Source: Cocos nucifera
Taxonomy: Eukaryota; Streptophyta; Magnoliopsida; Arecales; Arecaceae
DNA length: 64,000 nt
Direction of reading: 5' to 3'
NCBI GenBank assembly: GCA_006176705.1
Contig: QRFJ01000023.1
Span: forward strand, 1,022,581-1,086,580
Made by a program: the position numbers and the translations under genes. Below, one piece after another: positions 60,190-64,000 of this stretch. The notes below the pieces were generated by a model. It did not search any database. It had not been told where the DNA came from and was given only the letters and a program-made list of their open reading frames with translations. Each line of letters opens with the position of its first letter. The stretch's first letter is position 1.

Positions 60190-60597
60190 TGTAAGAAATT
60201 CAGATCTAGATGCGGAAATAAATATACTTTCAATCATTGTTGATCAAGCCCAGACCCAATCAAGGATGAAAAAAGATGAATCTGTATATGGATCTCCTCA
60301 AAACATGTAAAAGATCACTGCGAAAGAGCACTTCTAGTCTATGCCAGAGGATCTCAATGTCTATTCATGATGGAGAGTCATAGGTTGTATTTATAGACTA
60401 GACTAAGAACTCTTTTAAATTGAGATAAATTCTTTTTTTTCATCGAAGAAACATATCCATACTGGAGTCCTTATTTTGATCAAAATTTAACTTTAATTCA
60501 AAAAAAATTAATTATCTTAATTATTTTAAATTATCTTTAATTAATTAGGTTATAAGTGGGCCACATCAAGTTTCTAAAATTTAGGATGAGTACAACA
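60190..60597 (-). repeat. Copia 5' LTR (copy 2)
   Basis: 408 bp, TGTAAGAAATTC to GTACAACA on the plus strand. Matches the 3' LTR at 53,931-54,336 and the LTR at 7,595-7,994. Confidence 0.9.
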
Positions 60598-60811
60598 TCT
60601 CTAGTTCAAATTTGATCGAAGAAAAAAAATCTTTATAATTTTTTTCAAAAAAAAAATTCTGCAATCCACCAAGCCTAAGATTTAGAACAAGAACAGAAAA
60701 ATTCTTAAGGGACAAAATGGTTGAACAGTAACAGATTCAATTCCTATAGAGAATCCAATTACTAGTATCTAGACGAATCACATCTAAAACTTTCTCTTGA
60801 GAGAGTTTAGA
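60598..60811. other. Spacer upstream of the microsatellite block
   Basis: About 200 bp with no feature that I can support. Confidence 0.4.
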
Positions 60812-60939
60812 CTATACATATATATACATACATACATACACATACATACATATGTGTGTATGTATGTATGTATATATATATATGTGTGTGTGTGTGTCTA
60901 TATATGTATGTATATATATATATATACATACATATATAG

Positions 60940-60970
<31 letters not shown>

Positions 60971-60993
60971 CATACACACACACACACACATAG

Positions 60994-61040
<47 letters not shown>

Positions 61041-61070
61041 TGTATGTATATCTATGTATGTATGTGTGTG

Positions 61071-61103
<33 letters not shown>

Positions 61104-61116
61104 GTGTGTGTATATA
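60812..61116. repeat. Compound (TA)/(CATA)/(TGTA)/(CA) microsatellite
   Basis: Continuous runs of tata, cata, tgtg and tgta repeats including a local inverted symmetry around 60,900-60,960. The Y/I/C/H-rich frames on both strands are pure repeat artefacts. Confidence 0.95.
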
Positions 61117-61900
61117 TAGAGGTAGACTAGGCTTCGGTCGATCGGAGTCCGATCTATATTCGGTCGGATCTCTGATCATTCGATCCACGTGAATCTTGGA
61201 ATGCACACTTGAAAAGACGCACCGACTGAAAAAACACAGGCGTGCGTGCGTTCGAAAAAAATTCAGAAAAAAAAAGCCTGCTGCTTCCTGAAAAAAAATT
61301 TTAAAAAAATTCAAAAAAAATCAAAAAAAAATCAGAAAAAAATCAAAAAAAAATTTAGAAAAAAAAAGAGGTGCCCTGAAGGTGCCTACATTTAAAATGT
61401 AGGTGCCTTCAGGGTGCTTGAAGGTGCCTACATTTAATGTAGGTGCCTATTGGAGCCTTTTATTTTTTTTATTTTTTAATTAAAAAAAGTGTTAGAAGAA
61501 AAAAAAGAAAATGAATGTAGGCGCCTTCCCCCTCTCTCTTTTTCTTTTTTTCTTCTAAGGCTTTTTCTAATTAAAAAATTATAAAAAATAGATAAAAAAA
61601 AAGATGCCTACATTAAATGTAGGTGCCTTCAAGCGCCTACATTTTAAATGTAGGTGCCTTCATGGTGGTTTTTTTTTTAATTTTTTTTTGGTTTTTTTTT
61701 CTAAATTTTTTTAGATTTTTTTTAGGTAGCAGTAGGTTTTTTTTCTAAATTTTTTTTAAGTGCATGTGTGCCTGTATTTTTTCAGTCGATGCTTCTTTTT
61801 AGATGCACGTTCCAAGATGCGTATGGATCGAATGATTGGAGATTCGATCGGATGTAGACTGGGTTTCGATCGATCGGAGTCCAGTCTACCTCTATATATA
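61112..61900. mobile_element. Foldback element 1 (long terminal inverted repeats)
   Basis: The ends read TATATATAGAGGTAGACTAG and, inverted, TATATATAGAGGTAGACTGG. Inverted similarity extends inward about 200 bp on each side, with paired words cgatcggagtcc, tcattcgatcca and atcttgga(a/c)(t/c)gcac. The centre has further hairpins built of gtgcctacattt and aaatgtaggtgcc (61,380-61,660). No transposase is encoded. The element sits in TA-rich microsatellite, so a TA target duplication cannot be distinguished from the flank. Confidence 0.75.
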
Positions 61901-61941
61901 TGTATGTATGTATATATATGTATATGTGTATGTATATATAT

Positions 61942-62372
61942 ATATATAGAGAGAGTCAGGCTAGAATCAGATCGATCTAATTTGGTCTCGAATCTGATCA
62001 AGTCAAAACTCTATAATATGGATCCTACATTAATGATTCAAGCTATTAAATATGATCTACTATCTCAAAACTATTTGCATATAAAAAATTATATAATTTT
62101 GAGACCCCTAGCCTATACATCAAGTAATCAAAAAATTGGATAGCCTAAATAAAATTGAATTTGACGTATTTTTTGATTACTTGATGCATAGGCTAGGGAT
62201 CTTCAAATTATATGATTTTTGGTGTGTAAGCAGTTTTGAGGTAGTAGATCGCATCCAATGAGTTGGATCATCGATATAGGACTCCTATTATTTAGTTTTG
62301 ATCTGATCATATCTGAGCTCAAATTTGATCGACCTTACTCAAGTTTGCCCCTATATATATATATATATATAT
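61942..62372. mobile_element. Foldback element 2
   Basis: The ends read TATATATAGAGAGAGTCAGG and, inverted, TATATATAGGGGCAAACTTG, and the arms pair over most of the 430 bp: for example gatctactatctcaaaac with gttttgaggtagtagatc, and cctagcctatacatcaagta with tacttgatgcataggctagg. The loop is short, near 62,150. Like foldback element 1 it is embedded in (TA)n. No coding capacity. Confidence 0.8.
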
Positions 62373-62479
62373 TTCTAATTTAGATAAGAAAAAAAATTTA
62401 AAATTTGCAATATAGTGAAAACAAAAGTAAAAATTTTGTCATATAATGATATCAAAGAGTAGCCATGGCATCTTGGATA

Positions 62480-64000
62480 TAATAAATACTACATAGAGAC
62501 CAAAAATTAAAATGTACGTAATGGCATGTGAACAAAATTGTATTTAAGTCATAGCAATAATTAACTTGATGCCATAGGGAGTTGTTATTTTGTAATTTTA
62601 TTGGAATAATATGGTAATTTAAGTATTAAGGATATGATTTTTCTTAGACCCCCATAGGTATAGAAATTTATTATTTTTGATACAAATGATGCTGGTCTTA
62701 TTAATATAGTTTTAGTAAATTGTATGCACGATATACCTTTGCCCACAGAATGACTAAAATTTACTATTGAAATTAATATTTGATTATTTTAGATTATATT
62801 TTATGCTTTATAGCACTAAAGTTTGCTATGTTTATTAATTATTGCGGCTAATCCTACTGCTTATATTAATGATGCTACTCTTATTTTAATGCTAAGTAGT
62901 GGTAATATACTTATCTGATTGGAAAGATAGTATTCTTTACACTTTTAGATATAAGGATCTTGATCTGTCGCTTTATGTGGATGAACCATCTATTCTCATG
63001 GATTCAAGTATGTCACAATATATATTGGCATATGAGAAATGGGAGTGATCCAATTACCTAAGTTTGATGCTCATCAAGTCTTGATTGTCTAAAAGTATCA
63101 AAGATTCAATCCCTCAATGTGGTAAGATCAAGGATTTTATAAAGGCAATAGAAGAACAATTTAAAAATTTTGATAAGGTATTAGCTAGTATCCTAAAGAA
63201 GTGGTTTTCAGGCATGAGGTTTGACAGTTCTAAAAGTGTACGTGACCATATTATAGAAATGAGAAATATTGCCACTCAACTTAAATCCTTGGAAGTTAAG
63301 ATTTCTGATATCTTTCTAGTTCATTTTACTTTAAATTCTTTGCCTGTAGAGTATGACCCTTTCAAGATTTTGGATAACACACACAAGAAAAAATGATTCG
63401 TAACTTTTAATCATGTATGTTTAAGAGGAAGAAATATTGAAACAAGAGAGCAAGATATAAAGCATGAAAGTATTAACCTTGCTACTCATGATAAGAAAAG
63501 AAAGGAAAAAAAATTCCTAAGAGAAAGAAGGATACAACAGTGTCAATGAAGCATCAGGATAATAAGATGCATACTATTTTTGTAAAAAAAAGGGACACGT
63601 GAAGAAGAACTAGATAAAGTATAAGAAATGGCCTAAAAAAAGATATTATTATATTTCTAGTGTGTCATGAATTCTTTTCTATTAATGTTTTAAATAATAT
63701 TTGGTAGATTGATTCTAGTACGATAATTCCCATTGCGAATACTATGCAAGACTTTCTTAATTTAAGGAACCAGAAGGAAGATGAACAAAATACCTATTCA
63801 ATCAATCGGATGCATTTATATAAGGAAGCTGTGGGAACCTTTAGATTAATTTTGAATTTTAGATTTATTTTGAATCTTGAAACACTTTATATTCCATGTT
63901 TCTCTAGGAATTTAGTTTCCATTTCTAAGTTAACAAATGTTGGTTTTGGTTTTCATTTTGAGGATTTTGTGGTTAACATTTTTAGATATAATAGTATTAT
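62480..64000 (+). pseudogene. Copia gag-protease remnant (copy 3), runs off the window
   Basis: The plus-strand leader from about 62,480 matches copies 1 and 2. Then gag: DWKDSILYTFRYKDLDLSLY near 62,915, and an open frame at 63,085-63,396 with SVRDHIIEMRNIATQLKSLE and VHFTLNSLPVEYDPFKILDN, the UBN2-type gag domain. The zinc knuckle near 63,560-63,615 has lost two cysteines (Tyr for the first, a stop for the last). Protease follows with W-stop-I-D-S-S where D-S-G is usual, then YIPCFSRNLVSISKLTNVGF. Its orientation is opposite to copy 2. The LTR is not seen; foldback element 2 ends just before the recognisable leader. Confidence 0.85.

Larger units (their letters stand above)
53931..60597 (-). 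mobile_element. Ty1/Copia retrotransposon, both LTRs present (copy 2)
   Basis: A complete layout on the minus strand over 6.67 kb: 5' LTR (60,190-60,597), primer-binding site (60,171-60,184), long leader, gag with zinc knuckle, protease, integrase, reverse transcriptase, RNase H, 3' LTR (53,931-54,336). Integrase before reverse transcriptase identifies it as Copia. The two LTRs are similar but clearly diverged, with many substitutions and small indels, so the insertion is not recent. The flanks tcttc and tctct do not give a clean target duplication. Numerous stop codons make it non-autonomous. Copies 1 (4,088-7,994) and 3 (62,480 to end) are the same family. Confidence 0.9.

Noticed and set aside
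60797..61314. Open frames of 92-138 codons on both strands (Y/I/C/V/H-rich)
   Set aside because: They read straight through (TA), (CATA) and (TGTA) microsatellite; the peptides are repeat artefacts.

Overview
This window reads as nuclear DNA of a flowering plant, most likely a monocot with a large, repeat-rich genome; a palm is my guess, from general sequence flavour rather than a marker gene. It is AT-rich and dominated by transposable elements (TEs). I see no tRNA, rRNA, CRISPR array or prokaryotic gene organisation. The only host gene still close to intact is a UPF0496 (DUF677) family gene on the minus strand at 16.9-18.3 kb, and even its reading frame shifts twice near the C-terminus. A second host-derived piece is a broken UDP-glycosyltransferase fragment at 11.4-11.85 kb. 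A degenerate coding stretch at 9.6-10.2 kb could not be named.

Layout. 0-2.1 kb: unassigned. 2.1-4.1 kb: right arm of a CACTA element, joined abruptly to the 5' part of a minus-strand Ty1/Copia element (4.1-8.0 kb). 8.4-9.0 kb: palindromic minisatellite. 11.9-16.1 kb: remains of a gag-only Ty3/Gypsy-type element with three tandem arrays. 16.9-18.3 kb: UPF0496 gene, its upstream side abutting the right half of a second CACTA element (to 20.5 kb). 20.5-23.5 kb: no supported gene. 23.55-31.3 kb: Gypsy element of Tat/Athila flavour with two long direct repeats, one interrupted by a solo LTR. 31.9-35 kb: a small hAT-like element and short tandem repeats. 35.07-42.17 kb: complete CACTA transposon with matching ends, ATA target duplications, a decayed Ptta/En/Spm transposase gene and a solo LTR nested exactly in its left terminal repeat. 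42.7-52.5 kb: decayed composite Mutator-like element with a plus-strand ULP1-type protease gene and a convergent MURA transposase gene ending in SWIM and zinc-knuckle motifs. 52.95-53.36 kb: second hAT-like element. 53.93-60.6 kb: near full-length minus-strand Copia element with both LTRs and a primer-binding site. 60.8-62.4 kb: microsatellites holding two foldback elements. 62.48 kb to the end: a third copy of the same Copia family, on the plus strand and running off the window.

The biology shown is layered transposition and decay: nested insertions, solo LTR formation, and stops or missense changes of the TGG-to-TAG and TGC-to-TAC kind expected from C-to-T decay of methylated DNA. I found no convincing new defence or metabolic system. 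The most interesting structures are the long palindromic core shared by three CACTA copies, the UPF0496 gene lying where the transposase gene lies in the complete CACTA, the datable nesting at 35-37 kb, and the ULP1-plus-MURA composite element.
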